From NCBI RefSeq assembly GCF_965225875.1, contig NZ_CBDDBS010000003.1, positions 806,001-870,000 of the forward strand: a stretch of DNA of 64,000 nt, read 5' to 3'. Both the position numbers and the translations under genes were made by a program. The notes under the pieces were generated by a model. That model was not told where the DNA came from, searched no databases, and saw nothing but the letters and a program-made list of their open reading frames with translations. Positions 26,234 through 35,182 of the stretch are shown piece by piece (within the stretch, counting starts at the first letter, position 1; each line of letters begins with the position of its first letter). The DNA is from Haliscomenobacter sp965225875. GTDB lineage: Bacteria > Bacteroidota > Bacteroidia > Chitinophagales > Saprospiraceae.

Positions 26234-27040
26234 ATGGGAAAAGTAATCACCATTGCCAATCAAAAAGGTGGAGTGGGTAAAACCACCACCGCCATCAACC
26301 TGGCGGCGAGTCTGGCTATTTTAGAAAAAAAGGTCCTGTTGATCGACTCCGATCCGCAGGCCAACGCCTCTTCTGGGGTGGGAATATTGCCAGGCGACGC
26401 AGAAGCCTCCCTCTACGATTGTTTGATCAATGGTATGGATCCCATGGACGCCATTTATGAAACCGATACCCCCAATTTGCACCTTCTGCCTTCCGACATC
26501 AACCTGGTTGGCGCGGAGATCGAGTTGGTGGGCCGGCCCAATCGGGAGTTTTTTATGAAAAACGTGGTGGAAAAACTCCGCGAATACTACGATTACATCT
26601 TCATCGATTGTTTGCCTTCCCTCGGGATGGTGACCGTCAACGCGCTTTGTGCAGGTGATTCGGTTTTGATTCCGGTGCAGTGTGAGTTTTTTGCACTGGA
26701 AGGTTTGGCCAAATTACAAGATAGCATCAACCTGGTTAAACGTACCCTGAATCCCAATTTGGCGATTGAAGGAATCGTCTTGACCATGTACGACCCTCGC
26801 CTGCGTTTGGCTAATGTGGTGGTCAAAGAAGTTAAAGATATCTTCAAGGATCGGGTTTTTGATACCATCATCCACCGCAACGCCCGGATCGGTGAAGCGC
26901 CCAATATGCACATGCCCGTGGTGCTGCTCAATGCAGGTAGCAAAGGGGCCATCAATTACCTGAACCTCGCCCAGGAATTCCTGGTGCGGAATGGTGATTT
27001 GAGTGTGAATAAAACGATTAACGAACCCGTAGCGGATTAA
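26234..27040 (+). CDS. parA: ParA/Soj chromosome-partitioning ATPase
   Basis: 268 residues from the ATG at 26234. An upstream in-frame ATG exists, but the intervening codons are the repeat and look non-coding. The deviant Walker A motif KGGVGKTT is at 11-18, Walker A-prime/switch IDSDPQANAS follows, and Walker B reads DYIFIDCLPSLG. No helix-turn-helix extension is present, so it is the chromosomal Soj type. It drives ParB-parS complexes apart during segregation. The gene overlaps functionally with parB 12 bases downstream. The leader contains a long hairpin that may affect expression. Confidence 0.93.
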   Translation: MGKVITIANQKGGVGKTTTAINLAASLAILEKKVLLIDSDPQANASSGVGILPGDAEASLYDCLINGMDPMDAIYETDTPNLHLLPSDINLVGAEIELVGRPNREFFMKNVVEKLREYYDYIFIDCLPSLGMVTVNALCAGDSVLIPVQCEFFALEGLAKLQDSINLVKRTLNPNLAIEGIVLTMYDPRLRLANVVVKEVKDIFKDRVFDTIIHRNARIGEAPNMHMPVVLLNAGSKGAINYLNLAQEFLVRNGDLSVNKTINEPVAD

Positions 27041-27052
27041 TGAATTAAGGAC

Positions 27053-27985
27053 ATGGCTAAGAAAGTAGTTCGGAATGAACCTGGGAAAAAGGTTACCCGG
27101 AATGATCTGGGTGCAGGTTTGCGTGCAGTTTTTAATGCCGATACGTTAAGTGAGGCTATCGCTGAGGATCCGGTAGCAGTGGTGAAGGAATTGTCCAATC
27201 ATTTTTTGATGATCCCCATTGAAGAAATAGAACGCAACCGGGACCAACCAAGAACTCATTTTTCTGAAAATGAATTGAATGAATTGGCAGAATCAATTAA
27301 AGTACATGGGCTGATTCAGCCTATTACCGTTCGGTACCTGGAGCCACACAAGTACCAGATTATTGCTGGGGAACGTCGTTTCAGGGCTTCGAAAATTGCA
27401 GGACTTACCAGTGTCCCTGCTTTCATTCGAACGGCTAATGATACCGAGCTATTGGAAATGGCCCTATTGGAAAACATTCAACGACAGGACTTAAATCCAA
27501 TTGAAGTTGCTACCTCTTACTCTCGTTTGATTGAAGAGTTTAAGTTGACTCAGGAGCAGCTTTCGGAAAGAATGGGCAAAATTGATCGGACGACCATTGC
27601 CAACTACATTCGATTGAATAAGTTAGAAGAGCCAATAAAGGATGCTTTGCGACAGGGGATTATTTCCTTCGGTCATGGCCGGGTTTTAGCGGGAGTAGAT
27701 ACTTACGCAACCCGGATGTCGCTGTTTCAGGAAACAATCGATAGTGGATTGTCCGTTAGAGGCTTGGAAGATTTGAGGAAATCGCTGGAAATGCCAAAGG
27801 TTAAAAAGCCTTCCGAGAAGCTCCCTGGAGAGTATAAAGATATTGAAGATCGTTTACAACAACAATTTGGCATCAAAAAAATCCAACTCAAAGTGAATGC
27901 TGAAGGCAAAGGTCAAATCGTTTTCCCTTTTGCCAATACTAAAGCGTTGAATGATCTTTTGGACCGTCTGGAAGAAAACAATTAA
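27053..27985 (+). CDS. parB: ParB/Spo0J chromosome-partitioning protein
   Basis: 310 residues. The N-terminal ParB CTPase domain includes IEEIERNRDQPRTHF, ELAESIKVHGLIQPITVR and the GERRFRASKIAGL box; the helix-turn-helix follows (LTQEQLSERMGKIDRTTIANYIRL). The C-terminal dimerisation region is short and includes IQLKVNAEGKGQIVFPF. It binds parS and loads condensin. I found no obvious 16-base parS palindrome in the window. It is the second gene of a parA-parB-DUF5683 unit. Confidence 0.93.
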   Translation: MAKKVVRNEPGKKVTRNDLGAGLRAVFNADTLSEAIAEDPVAVVKELSNHFLMIPIEEIERNRDQPRTHFSENELNELAESIKVHGLIQPITVRYLEPHKYQIIAGERRFRASKIAGLTSVPAFIRTANDTELLEMALLENIQRQDLNPIEVATSYSRLIEEFKLTQEQLSERMGKIDRTTIANYIRLNKLEEPIKDALRQGIISFGHGRVLAGVDTYATRMSLFQETIDSGLSVRGLEDLRKSLEMPKVKKPSEKLPGEYKDIEDRLQQQFGIKKIQLKVNAEGKGQIVFPFANTKALNDLLDRLEENN

Positions 27986-28044
27986 CATTTCCACAAGAAG
28001 CATTTTGGCCTTTTGCCTACTCTAAGCTACAAACTGACCGTATT

Positions 28045-28641
28045 ATGAAGGCTTTGTTAATTGTGGTTTTGACTGTATTTGCTTGCTCCCTTTTTGCTCA
28101 ACAAAAGGATACCCTTCCTGCGGCAACCGCTCCGCAGGAAAAAGTGCAAATGATTTTTATGGACAGTGTGAAACTGGCCCGTAAAAATCGCTTACCTGTG
28201 CCGAAAAAAGCGCTACTCTATTCTTTGGTTTTACCTGGTTCTGGTCAGGTTTACAATGGGCGTTGGTGGAAGGCACCCATTGCAGTGGGGGCGATTGGAG
28301 GGATGGCTTATGTTTTTTACTCCAACAACGACCTGTATCAGCGTTTAAAAACCGCCTTGGAGTTGGAATTGCAAGACAAAACGCACGAGTTTAGCGACAA
28401 GAAGCTCGGAGTCAATGGCTTACGTTCGAACCGTGATTTATACGATAAAAATCGCCAGGCATCCCTTGCCGGGATAGTAGCTGTTTATGGTTTAGTGGCC
28501 ATCGAAGCTTTTGTCGATGCTCACCTGCAAAATTTCGACATCAGTGAGGATTTGAGTTGGCGAATAAAGCCTACCTTTCAGACCGATCCCCGCTCGGGAA
28601 TGGGTGGCCCCGGGATCGGAATTGTATTTTCTGTAAGATAA
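28045..28641 (+). CDS. DUF5683 membrane protein
   Basis: 198 residues. A signal peptide (1 to about 19, FACSLFAQ) precedes the DUF5683 core: KKALLYSLVLPGSGQVYNGRWWKAPIAVG, with two hydrophobic helices, a charged central helix (NDLYQRLKTALELELQ), then another helix (AGIVAVYGLVAIEAFVDAHL). The GSGQxYNGxxWK signature is typical. The family commonly follows parAB in Bacteroidota, but its role is unknown; an envelope protein linked to division or growth is plausible. It lies 59 bases after parB in the same direction. Confidence 0.85.
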   Translation: MKALLIVVLTVFACSLFAQQKDTLPAATAPQEKVQMIFMDSVKLARKNRLPVPKKALLYSLVLPGSGQVYNGRWWKAPIAVGAIGGMAYVFYSNNDLYQRLKTALELELQDKTHEFSDKKLGVNGLRSNRDLYDKNRQASLAGIVAVYGLVAIEAFVDAHLQNFDISEDLSWRIKPTFQTDPRSGMGGPGIGIVFSVR

Positions 28642-28644
28642 TTT

Positions 28645-28717
28645 TAATGTGATAGGGTCTTGTTGTGCTAATTTGCTAATAATGTCTATATTAGCACATC
28701 TGAATATTGTCACATTA
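28645..28717. repeat. nested inverted repeat before the patatin gene
   Basis: Inner arms TGTGCTAAT (28664-28672) and ATTAGCACA (28690-28698) sit inside outer arms TAATGTGA (28645-28652) and TCACATTA (28710-28717). The GCTAAT and ATTAGCAC words are reiterated. It occupies the whole gap between DUF5683 and the patatin start, so it is either an operator/leader structure or another mobile palindrome. Confidence 0.6.
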
Positions 28718-28721
28718 GTAC

Positions 28722-30605
28722 ATGCAATTGATGCAAAAGCGCAAAATCTTCAAAATTGGCATTGCGATGGCTGGTGCCGTTTCCGCTGGTGCCTACACTG
28801 CCGGAGTAATTGATTACCTGCTAGAAACCCTTGAGAAATGGGATCGCGCCAAAAAGCTCAACGAAGAAGTAGGAGAGGAGAGCCCGATGTACGACTTTTC
28901 GGTGCCCATGCACGATGTGGTCATTGAAGTCATCGGTGGTGCATCGGCTGGGGGGATGACAGCAGCTATTGCGGCTTTGGCCATGTTTGAAGGCATCAAA
29001 CCCATCAACGAATACAATCCGGAGAAAAAACACAATAAGCTGTACGACTCCTGGGTCAACCTCAATGACGAGCAAGGTTTACCTACCATTGAGCAGATGT
29101 TACAAACTGGGGACATCCTGGCCAACAATGAGGTACAATCCCTGCTCAATTCAGACCCCATCGACGCCATTGCCGACAACGCTGGCGTTCTGTCCCAAAT
29201 CCAGGATTTACCCGAATACGTCTCTGCGAATTTACAAATCATTCTGACCATCACTAGTTTGAGGGGAGTACCTGTGGCTGTTAACTTTTTTGACAACAAA
29301 AGGAGAGAGGAATTAAAAGCAAAAGAAGAGCTTTCACGTGATGCATTCGGGAGCAGCGATGCCAAAGACCAACCCGCTCACCGCATGTACGTTCACAAGG
29401 GCATTGCCCACTTTATGGTTGCTAATTCTCCAAGTTATGAAGAACTACCCGAACATGTTATCCCTTTTCAACCCACCAGTGAGGCTAACCGAAATATGCT
29501 GATGGACTGTGCCAAAGCTACTGGCGCTTTTCCTTTAGGATTAAAATCCAGACCCCTCAGCATTGGTTTACCCTACGCCAAGGCAATGGTTTACCGGATG
29601 TTTGGTTTGAAAAACCAATCCCAAATGGAACAGGCCATTGAGATTACGGCGGAAGATAACCCCTTTAACTTTGTGGCCGTCGATGGTGGCACCATCAATA
29701 ACGAGCCGTTCGGCGAAATCATTGATGCAATAGAAGAAAAATGCAAAAAAGAAGATAGCCCATACGCCATCATCATGATTGATCCGTTTCCAAATTTTGC
29801 GGAGGACAAATCTAAAAAATACAAGCAACCCACTTCCTTGTTGGACTTAATTCCGAATATTTTTGGAGCCATCCGCGCCCAAGCGATGGTAAAAGAAAAC
29901 GATGTGCTAAGAGGATTGGCCGGTGATGTAACCCGGCGCATGGTTTTTCCCAAAAAGAACAATGATCCTTATCCGATTGCTTGTGGTGCACTGGACGGTT
30001 TCGGAGGATTTTTTAGTCGGGATTTTCGGGAACATGATTTTCAACTGGGTCGGTACAATTGTCAAAAATTTCTCCGTAAGCACTTTACCATTCCGCTCAA
30101 TAAATTGGAGAGTGCCAAGGTGTTCAGCGATTGGAAAAGTGATGGCAATGACCCACGACATGAGCGTTTTTTTGTACCCAACGACCTGGGCGGCCCTGGT
30201 TTTTACCCCATCATCCCGGATATGGGTATCGCCAATATGGCCAAGAGCGAATACCACGAAGCTTACTTGCCCGAACCCGTTAAGCTGAAAATTCGACCCA
30301 GCGAGATTTTTAAATTGGACACCTTACTTGGTTTGCGCTTTAAAACGGTGTTGGACCATATTTTTGCCTTGAATACTCCTCCCGATGACCACTACAATAA
30401 GCCGGTTCACCAGGATGTTGACCATTTGATGCGGCAATATTATGGGGAAAAGGAAAAAAAGGCCAATCGACCCTCTTTTTTGAAACGAGTCTTCCTCTGG
30501 GCCTGGCGAACTTTCCTGACGCGGATGATTGGCAAGAATATTGCTAAACGGGCGATCAAGATTATTTTGTTGGATTTTAGGGAAAGAGATATGTTGGAAA
30601 TGTAA
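28722..30605 (+). CDS. patatin-like phospholipase
   Basis: 627 residues, much longer than a bare patatin domain. The oxyanion region AMAGAVSAGAYTAGVIDYL is near the N-terminus, the nucleophile elbow GGASAGG has Ser75, and the aspartate of the dyad lies in VAVDGGTINNEPF. The central and C-terminal parts (after about 330) are less conserved and end in a basic stretch with a hydrophobic segment (RVFLWAWRTFLTRMIGKNIAKRA). It should hydrolyse lipid acyl esters, probably at the inner membrane. Start at 28722 is assumed; an ATG at 28731 is equally possible. Confidence 0.85.
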   Translation: MQLMQKRKIFKIGIAMAGAVSAGAYTAGVIDYLLETLEKWDRAKKLNEEVGEESPMYDFSVPMHDVVIEVIGGASAGGMTAAIAALAMFEGIKPINEYNPEKKHNKLYDSWVNLNDEQGLPTIEQMLQTGDILANNEVQSLLNSDPIDAIADNAGVLSQIQDLPEYVSANLQIILTITSLRGVPVAVNFFDNKRREELKAKEELSRDAFGSSDAKDQPAHRMYVHKGIAHFMVANSPSYEELPEHVIPFQPTSEANRNMLMDCAKATGAFPLGLKSRPLSIGLPYAKAMVYRMFGLKNQSQMEQAIEITAEDNPFNFVAVDGGTINNEPFGEIIDAIEEKCKKEDSPYAIIMIDPFPNFAEDKSKKYKQPTSLLDLIPNIFGAIRAQAMVKENDVLRGLAGDVTRRMVFPKKNNDPYPIACGALDGFGGFFSRDFREHDFQLGRYNCQKFLRKHFTIPLNKLESAKVFSDWKSDGNDPRHERFFVPNDLGGPGFYPIIPDMGIANMAKSEYHEAYLPEPVKLKIRPSEIFKLDTLLGLRFKTVLDHIFALNTPPDDHYNKPVHQDVDHLMRQYYGEKEKKANRPSFLKRVFLWAWRTFLTRMIGKNIAKRAIKIILLDFRERDMLEM

Positions 30606-30631
30606 AGGTGTTGGATCTTACTTCTGAAATG

Positions 30632-30770
30632 GTGTATCCTTGACCATTTCGAAAGTCTGAAACTTTCGAAATAGGGTGCCAAAATGGTGCATGAAGTTCA
30701 AATCTAAGTATGCCTTTTCAAAAGTTTCAGACTTTTGAAAAGCTCTTTAGCGCAGGATGCTCAAAGAAAA
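30632..30770. repeat. RAYT-associated composite palindrome (downstream copy)
   Basis: Two hairpins in a fixed order: ATTTCGAAAGT-CTGAA-ACTTTCGAAAT (30646-30672) and CTTTTCAAAAGT-TTCAG-ACTTTTGAAAAG (30714-30742). The loops CTGAA and TTCAG are complementary, so the hairpins are mirror images. Between them lies AAGTTCAAATCTAAG and after them CTCTTTAGCGCAGGATG, running into the RAYT stop at 30772. The same order is found upstream of the gene at 31527-31665. Confidence 0.9.
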
Positions 30771-30771
30771 A

Positions 30772-31440
30772 TCACCAATCTATTTCAGAATCTGCCTCCA
30801 AATTATGAGCAATTATGAATCCTTCTTTCCCACCATAATATGCTAGGACTTCATCTCGCAACAGAAGGGTAGGCTGGCTAGAAAGCAAACTTAAATAAGA
30901 AGAGTGGGGCCATTTTGATGGATGATCTGTGAAATGGTGATGAACTGGGTTATGATGAATGTAATGAATTACTTTTGAATAATATGACTCATCCAATATG
31001 GCTTTTCGCTTAAAATTACTCACAAATAAACTGCCAGTACGGCTCTGTTGGAGATTAAAAGCTTGGGTATACGCACTAAAAAAATTGCCAAATTGTTTGC
31101 TCAGCAACGTTGTAAGGTATTCATCTTGCAAAAAGGTCCCAGAATAATTGGTGTTTAAGATTTGATGTTTTTTGGTAACAATACGACCTTTTTTAGGCGA
31201 TTTTATCAGTCGAAAATTCTGCCAAAGAATATCACTAGGCTTTATTCGAACTAAAAAGTGAAAATGATTTGGCATTAAAGCATAAGCGAATGTATCCGCA
31301 ACGGGTGAAATGAATTCGGCATATTTTTTCAAAAAATAAACGTAGTTGCCTTCACTTTCAAAGATGTTTTCGAATCCATTGGCATGGTTGTAAATATGGT
31401 AGGAGTTACCCGGAGAAAGTGGGATTTCATTGTTTACCAT
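30772..31440 (-). CDS. REP-associated tyrosine transposase (RAYT, Y1 HUH family)
   Basis: 222 residues. The single-strand HUH motif is MPNHFHFLVRI (His59, His61). The usual helix before the R-x-GSLF block reads FGNFFSAYTQAFNLQQSRTGSLF, with Tyr124 as the probable nucleophile. Further family marks are FVSNFKRKAILD and VIHYIHHNPVHH. Such enzymes are domesticated IS200/IS605 relatives that cut and join palindromic repeats. The gene lies between composite hairpin repeats of one family and has no accessory tnpB. It is AT-richer than its surroundings. The C-terminal codons (SEIDW and stop) are part of the repeated unit. Confidence 0.9.
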   Translation of the reverse strand: MVNNEIPLSPGNSYHIYNHANGFENIFESEGNYVYFLKKYAEFISPVADTFAYALMPNHFHFLVRIKPSDILWQNFRLIKSPKKGRIVTKKHQILNTNYSGTFLQDEYLTTLLSKQFGNFFSAYTQAFNLQQSRTGSLFVSNFKRKAILDESYYSKVIHYIHHNPVHHHFTDHPSKWPHSSYLSLLSSQPTLLLRDEVLAYYGGKEGFIIAHNLEADSEIDW

Positions 31441-31526
31441 TATTGGCTTGTGTTGTTTGTATTTGTGTAAAAATATAAAACTTTGGTTAATACAAACAAT
31501 AAGTGTTGTGTGTTGAGCCTAAAATC

Positions 31527-31690
31527 GTGCATACTTGACCTTTTCGAAAGTCTGAAACTTTCGAAAAGGGGGCTTAAGATTGTGTATGAAGCTCAAATCT
31601 GAGAGTGCCTTTTCGAAAGTTTCAGACTTTCGAAAAGCTCTTTAGCGCAAGATGTTCAAAGAAAGATTACTAATCTATTTCCGAGTCAAT
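31527..31690. repeat. RAYT-associated composite palindrome (upstream copy) with relic of a RAYT 3-prime end
   Basis: The same two hairpins as downstream: CTTTTCGAAAGT-CTGAA-ACTTTCGAAAAG (31540-31568) and CTTTTCGAAAGT-TTCAG-ACTTTCGAAAAG (31609-31637), then CTCTTTAGCGCAAGATG. The bases that follow (31655-31690) match the end of the RAYT gene; read on the minus strand they encode D-S-E-I-D and a stop. This suggests a vanished or truncated second RAYT copy. It lies in the 395-base gap 31441-31835, which holds no other gene. Confidence 0.85.
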
Positions 31691-31715
31691 AAGTTTTCAG
31701 CCTTTTTTCAAAACG

Positions 31716-31764
31716 GTGCATGCTTGATCTTTTCGAAAGTCTGAAACTTTCAAAAAGAGGTGCC
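31716..31764. repeat. RAYT-associated half repeat
   Basis: A single hairpin CTTTTCGAAAGT-CTGAA-ACTTTCAAAAAG (31730-31758) is preceded by GGTGCATGCTTGATC and followed by GGTGCC, the same flanks as the first hairpin of the composite copies. Only this half is present, giving five hairpins in total around the RAYT gene. Confidence 0.85.
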
Positions 31765-31835
31765 AAAACAGCGTTTTTAGCACACCAAAACTAAACGTAT
31801 CCCCTCAAGAATACCTAAAAGGGATACGCTCAATT

Positions 31836-34800
31836 TTACTTCAAATCCTTCAGCAGCGCTTCAACCGCCGCTTTCAACTGCTCATCGGTACCTTTCGCCG
31901 TATAATCCAGCGAATTCTCCACAATGATGTCGGGTACAGCTGGGCCCAATTCCTGATTTTTATCGGTAGCCTTGGTGAACCAGCCCCGGAAAGGCAGGCG
32001 AACAAAGGAGCCATCGATCAAACCACGACCTCCGGTAGAAATCACCGAGCCGTTCGTCGTTTGCCCCACCAGTTTCCCGATTCCCAGGGTTTTGTAGGCA
32101 TGCGAAAAAATCTCGGCATTGGAATAACTGCCTTCATTGCACAAGGCAACCGAAGGTTTCATCCAGGCTGAAAACACTAGGCGTTCACCGGTAGGGTAGT
32201 AATCGCGGTATTTTTTCTTGTCTTTTTCCAGGTCTTCACTCGCTCCGCGAGGAATGGTATATGCGTGTTGTTTGTAGTTGAGTACCGTCATCAGGTAATC
32301 CGCGGTGGAACCACCACCATTGAAGCGCACATCGATGATCAGGCCATCCTTGCCATAACCAGCCGCTGTAAATTCCCGCTCGGTTTCTTCAAAACTAGGC
32401 ATGTCCATACCCCGGATGTGGATGTACCCCAGACGGCCTTTAGACCACTCGTCCACCAATTTTTTCCGATTGTCCACCCATTCATCGTATAAGTTGTTGG
32501 CCAGGCTGGAGCTTGGACGAATCACCACTTCGCGGCTTTTGCCATCGGCACTCAGTACATTCAGTAGTACCTTTTCGTTGACCAGGCCATTTAGGTTTTC
32601 ATAAAAATTACTGGTTTCGCTGTAATTGACGCCATTCACCGCAGTGATGATGTCCCCAACATTGAGCTGGCTGCCCACTTTGCTGGCTGGGCTCTCGGGA
32701 ACAACCCGATTTACCCGCATTCCTTCTTTGACAGGAGTCATTTCAGCGCCCAACATACCTGTAGACTCTTGTTGGGTTTCCGCCCGGTCGGGAGCAGTCA
32801 GCGCCATGTGGCTGGCGTTGATTTCCCCGAGCAGGTAGTTGAACATGTCGCGGAAGTCGTTGTTGGTGGAAGCATTGACACAACGCTCACGGTACTTTTG
32901 ACCCAGTGCATTCCAGTCGTAGCCGTGCATTTGTGGATCATAAAATCCATCGCGAATGGTGCGCCAGGCTTCTTCAAAAATCTGCAAACGCTCGGCAGTA
33001 TAGTCAATCTTCATTTTGGCAGAGTAGGGAAGGCTTTCAGCGGTTCCCGACTTGGCATCTACTCGGGAAAAACCTCCTTGACGGCCATAATACACGTATT
33101 TGCCTTCTTTGTCCATTTGTAAACCGAAGGGGTTACTGCCTCCTCTGGTCACTTCTTTCAAGTCTTTGCCATCCCACTTGACGCTGTACAAATCACGGCC
33201 ACGGGCGGTACTGCTGACAGCTGTGTAAAAGAAGGTTTGACCATCTTTGGAAATGACCAGGCCGGATTCATCCCCAGGAGAACTGGTGACTTGCACAAGG
33301 CGCTCGTGGATATTGTCAAAGTCAATTTGAATGGGTTTGGGCTCAGCCTTGGCATTCGCTCTGCCTGCCCCTGCTCCTGCGGCACCTTCACTTGGAGTGT
33401 CTTTTTCTTGCCAATCCTGGCTTACTTTTTCCCAATCTTCTTTTTTCAACCAAACAAACCACACATCAGCGTTGCGGTTATTTCGGGCAGAAAGGAAGCC
33501 CAGTTTTGAACCATCCGCACTCCAGAAAGGCTGGGAATCGGTGCGCGGGTGCATGGTGACGTTCACAGGTGGCTTGGAGTTGTCTGCAGCATGAATGAAG
33601 ACTTCGTTGTTGAAGTACAGGTCACTCATGGAGTAGGCCAGCCATTTGTTGTCAGGGCTCCAGGTCACGCCATTGGCACCAGCCCAGCCATTAACCAATA
33701 CTTTTTCATTGCTTAGTTTGCCATCACCAGCGATATCCGCTACGATCAAATCACCCCGCCCGCGGCCATAGGCGATTTTTTTGCCGTCGGAAGAAACCAC
33801 GGGTGAAGATTCATCCTCCTTGGTATTGGTCAGGCGGATCAATTCGTGTTTGAGCGACTTAAAAGGATTAGGCTCGGTGCGGTCAGCTGAACGCAGGAGG
33901 AAAAATTCAAAATTTCCATCAGCACGGTCGGAGCAAAATACCAGAGAAGTATCACTTAGCCAGGTCGGGTTCATATCCCGATTGGGGTGTTCGGATACAT
34001 TGACACTGCGGGTTTTTTCCTTGTCCGCTTCTTTGATAAACACTTCTCCACGAATGGCATATGCGATCAATTTTCCATTGGGCGAAATGGCCAATTCACT
34101 GCCGCCTGTGCTCTGGGTTTTCATTTCGCTAGGGTCAAAACGATCGTCGGCGGCAATTTGAACGTTGATTTTGGTGCCATTGCCCTTGCCAGCCTTCATC
34201 AGGTACAGGTTCATGTCCTTTTCAAAAACGATGGTAGACCCGTCGGTTGAAATGCTGAAATGACGGATGGCTTCATCTTTAAAAGTAGTCAATTGTTCAG
34301 GGCTACCCTGTGCCTGGCCATTTTCATTGATGTTGATCCGATACAAGTTGTAAGTGCCTGTAGTTGAACTCAGGAAGTACAAAGTGCGGTTGTTGCCCCA
34401 GTGTGGCAGGATGTCATTGGTGTCAAACAAAGGAAGTTTGTTGTACTTCTTGTTTTTGGTGTCGTAAATCCAGATTTCGCGATTGGCGCTGCCTTTGTAA
34501 TCCTCGCGGAAAACCGGGTTGATGCTTCCGCGCACCAGGGCAATGAAACGCCCATCGGGAGAGTAGGTAGGGTCATACGCTTCAGCATCCAACAATCGGG
34601 ACTCGGTGCCACCTGCGGCATTGATGCCATATACTTCGGGATGGCCACCGATTTGGCGAAATTCTCGGGTGGTACTGAATACAATTTGGGTATTCGAAGC
34701 CCAGCTCATCACGTTGTCTCCAGATGAATGGAAGGTCAATCGTTTGGGATTGCCGCCCTCAGAAGGCATCACAAACACGTCGTTGTTGCCGTAACGGGCA

Positions 34801-35042
34801 CCCGAAAATGCGATTTTTTTGCCATCGGGGCTGTAAATGGGCGTCCCTTCGTAAGCTTCGTGAATGGTGAGCCGGGTTGCTTTTCCTCCGGTGGATGGCA
34901 CCGTCCAAATGTCGCCCTGGAAAGAGAATGAAATTTGAGACCCATCGTTGTTGATTGCTGGATGGCGCAGCAAAAGATTGGATTGGCCTGAAAGCGCTAC
35001 AGAAATGAGCGCCAGGACCAGCAGTGTACCTAGTTTGTGCAT
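31836..35042 (-). CDS. tricorn-like S41 protease
   Basis: 1068 residues. A signal peptide (about 1-19, ISVALSG) is followed by two beta-propeller regions built of TolB/WD-like blades (ISPNGKLIAYA, YSPDGKKIAFSG, WSPDNKWLAYSM). After an Ala/Gly-rich linker near 555 come a C1 helical region, a PDZ domain (GMLGAEMTPVKEGMRVNRVV, LNVGDIITAVNG) and the S41 catalytic core (GYIHIRGMDMP, GLIIDVRFNGGG). The nucleophile serine is in NEGSYSNAEIF. It should degrade peptides in the periplasm, with the propellers as a gate. It is monocistronic. Confidence 0.92.
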   Translation of the reverse strand: MHKLGTLLVLALISVALSGQSNLLLRHPAINNDGSQISFSFQGDIWTVPSTGGKATRLTIHEAYEGTPIYSPDGKKIAFSGARYGNNDVFVMPSEGGNPKRLTFHSSGDNVMSWASNTQIVFSTTREFRQIGGHPEVYGINAAGGTESRLLDAEAYDPTYSPDGRFIALVRGSINPVFREDYKGSANREIWIYDTKNKKYNKLPLFDTNDILPHWGNNRTLYFLSSTTGTYNLYRININENGQAQGSPEQLTTFKDEAIRHFSISTDGSTIVFEKDMNLYLMKAGKGNGTKINVQIAADDRFDPSEMKTQSTGGSELAISPNGKLIAYAIRGEVFIKEADKEKTRSVNVSEHPNRDMNPTWLSDTSLVFCSDRADGNFEFFLLRSADRTEPNPFKSLKHELIRLTNTKEDESSPVVSSDGKKIAYGRGRGDLIVADIAGDGKLSNEKVLVNGWAGANGVTWSPDNKWLAYSMSDLYFNNEVFIHAADNSKPPVNVTMHPRTDSQPFWSADGSKLGFLSARNNRNADVWFVWLKKEDWEKVSQDWQEKDTPSEGAAGAGAGRANAKAEPKPIQIDFDNIHERLVQVTSSPGDESGLVISKDGQTFFYTAVSSTARGRDLYSVKWDGKDLKEVTRGGSNPFGLQMDKEGKYVYYGRQGGFSRVDAKSGTAESLPYSAKMKIDYTAERLQIFEEAWRTIRDGFYDPQMHGYDWNALGQKYRERCVNASTNNDFRDMFNYLLGEINASHMALTAPDRAETQQESTGMLGAEMTPVKEGMRVNRVVPESPASKVGSQLNVGDIITAVNGVNYSETSNFYENLNGLVNEKVLLNVLSADGKSREVVIRPSSSLANNLYDEWVDNRKKLVDEWSKGRLGYIHIRGMDMPSFEETEREFTAAGYGKDGLIIDVRFNGGGSTADYLMTVLNYKQHAYTIPRGASEDLEKDKKKYRDYYPTGERLVFSAWMKPSVALCNEGSYSNAEIFSHAYKTLGIGKLVGQTTNGSVISTGGRGLIDGSFVRLPFRGWFTKATDKNQELGPAVPDIIVENSLDYTAKGTDEQLKAAVEALLKDLK

Positions 35043-35182
35043 GGTTAGGATGTGAGTGTTAACAATCAGTGTCAGGTGAATGGGAAAATTCCCAGCTAAA
35101 ACTCTGCTAATTTAGGTAAGAGCTTCTGATTGTTGACGTTTTTTACTCGGTTGTATCCATGCAAAAAAGGGTAATTGGGCTA

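Noticed and set aside
30632..31764. Possible CRISPR-like array around the RAYT gene
   Set aside because: The repeats are hairpin doublets at irregular spacing with similar, not unique, intervening sequence, and no cas genes occur.
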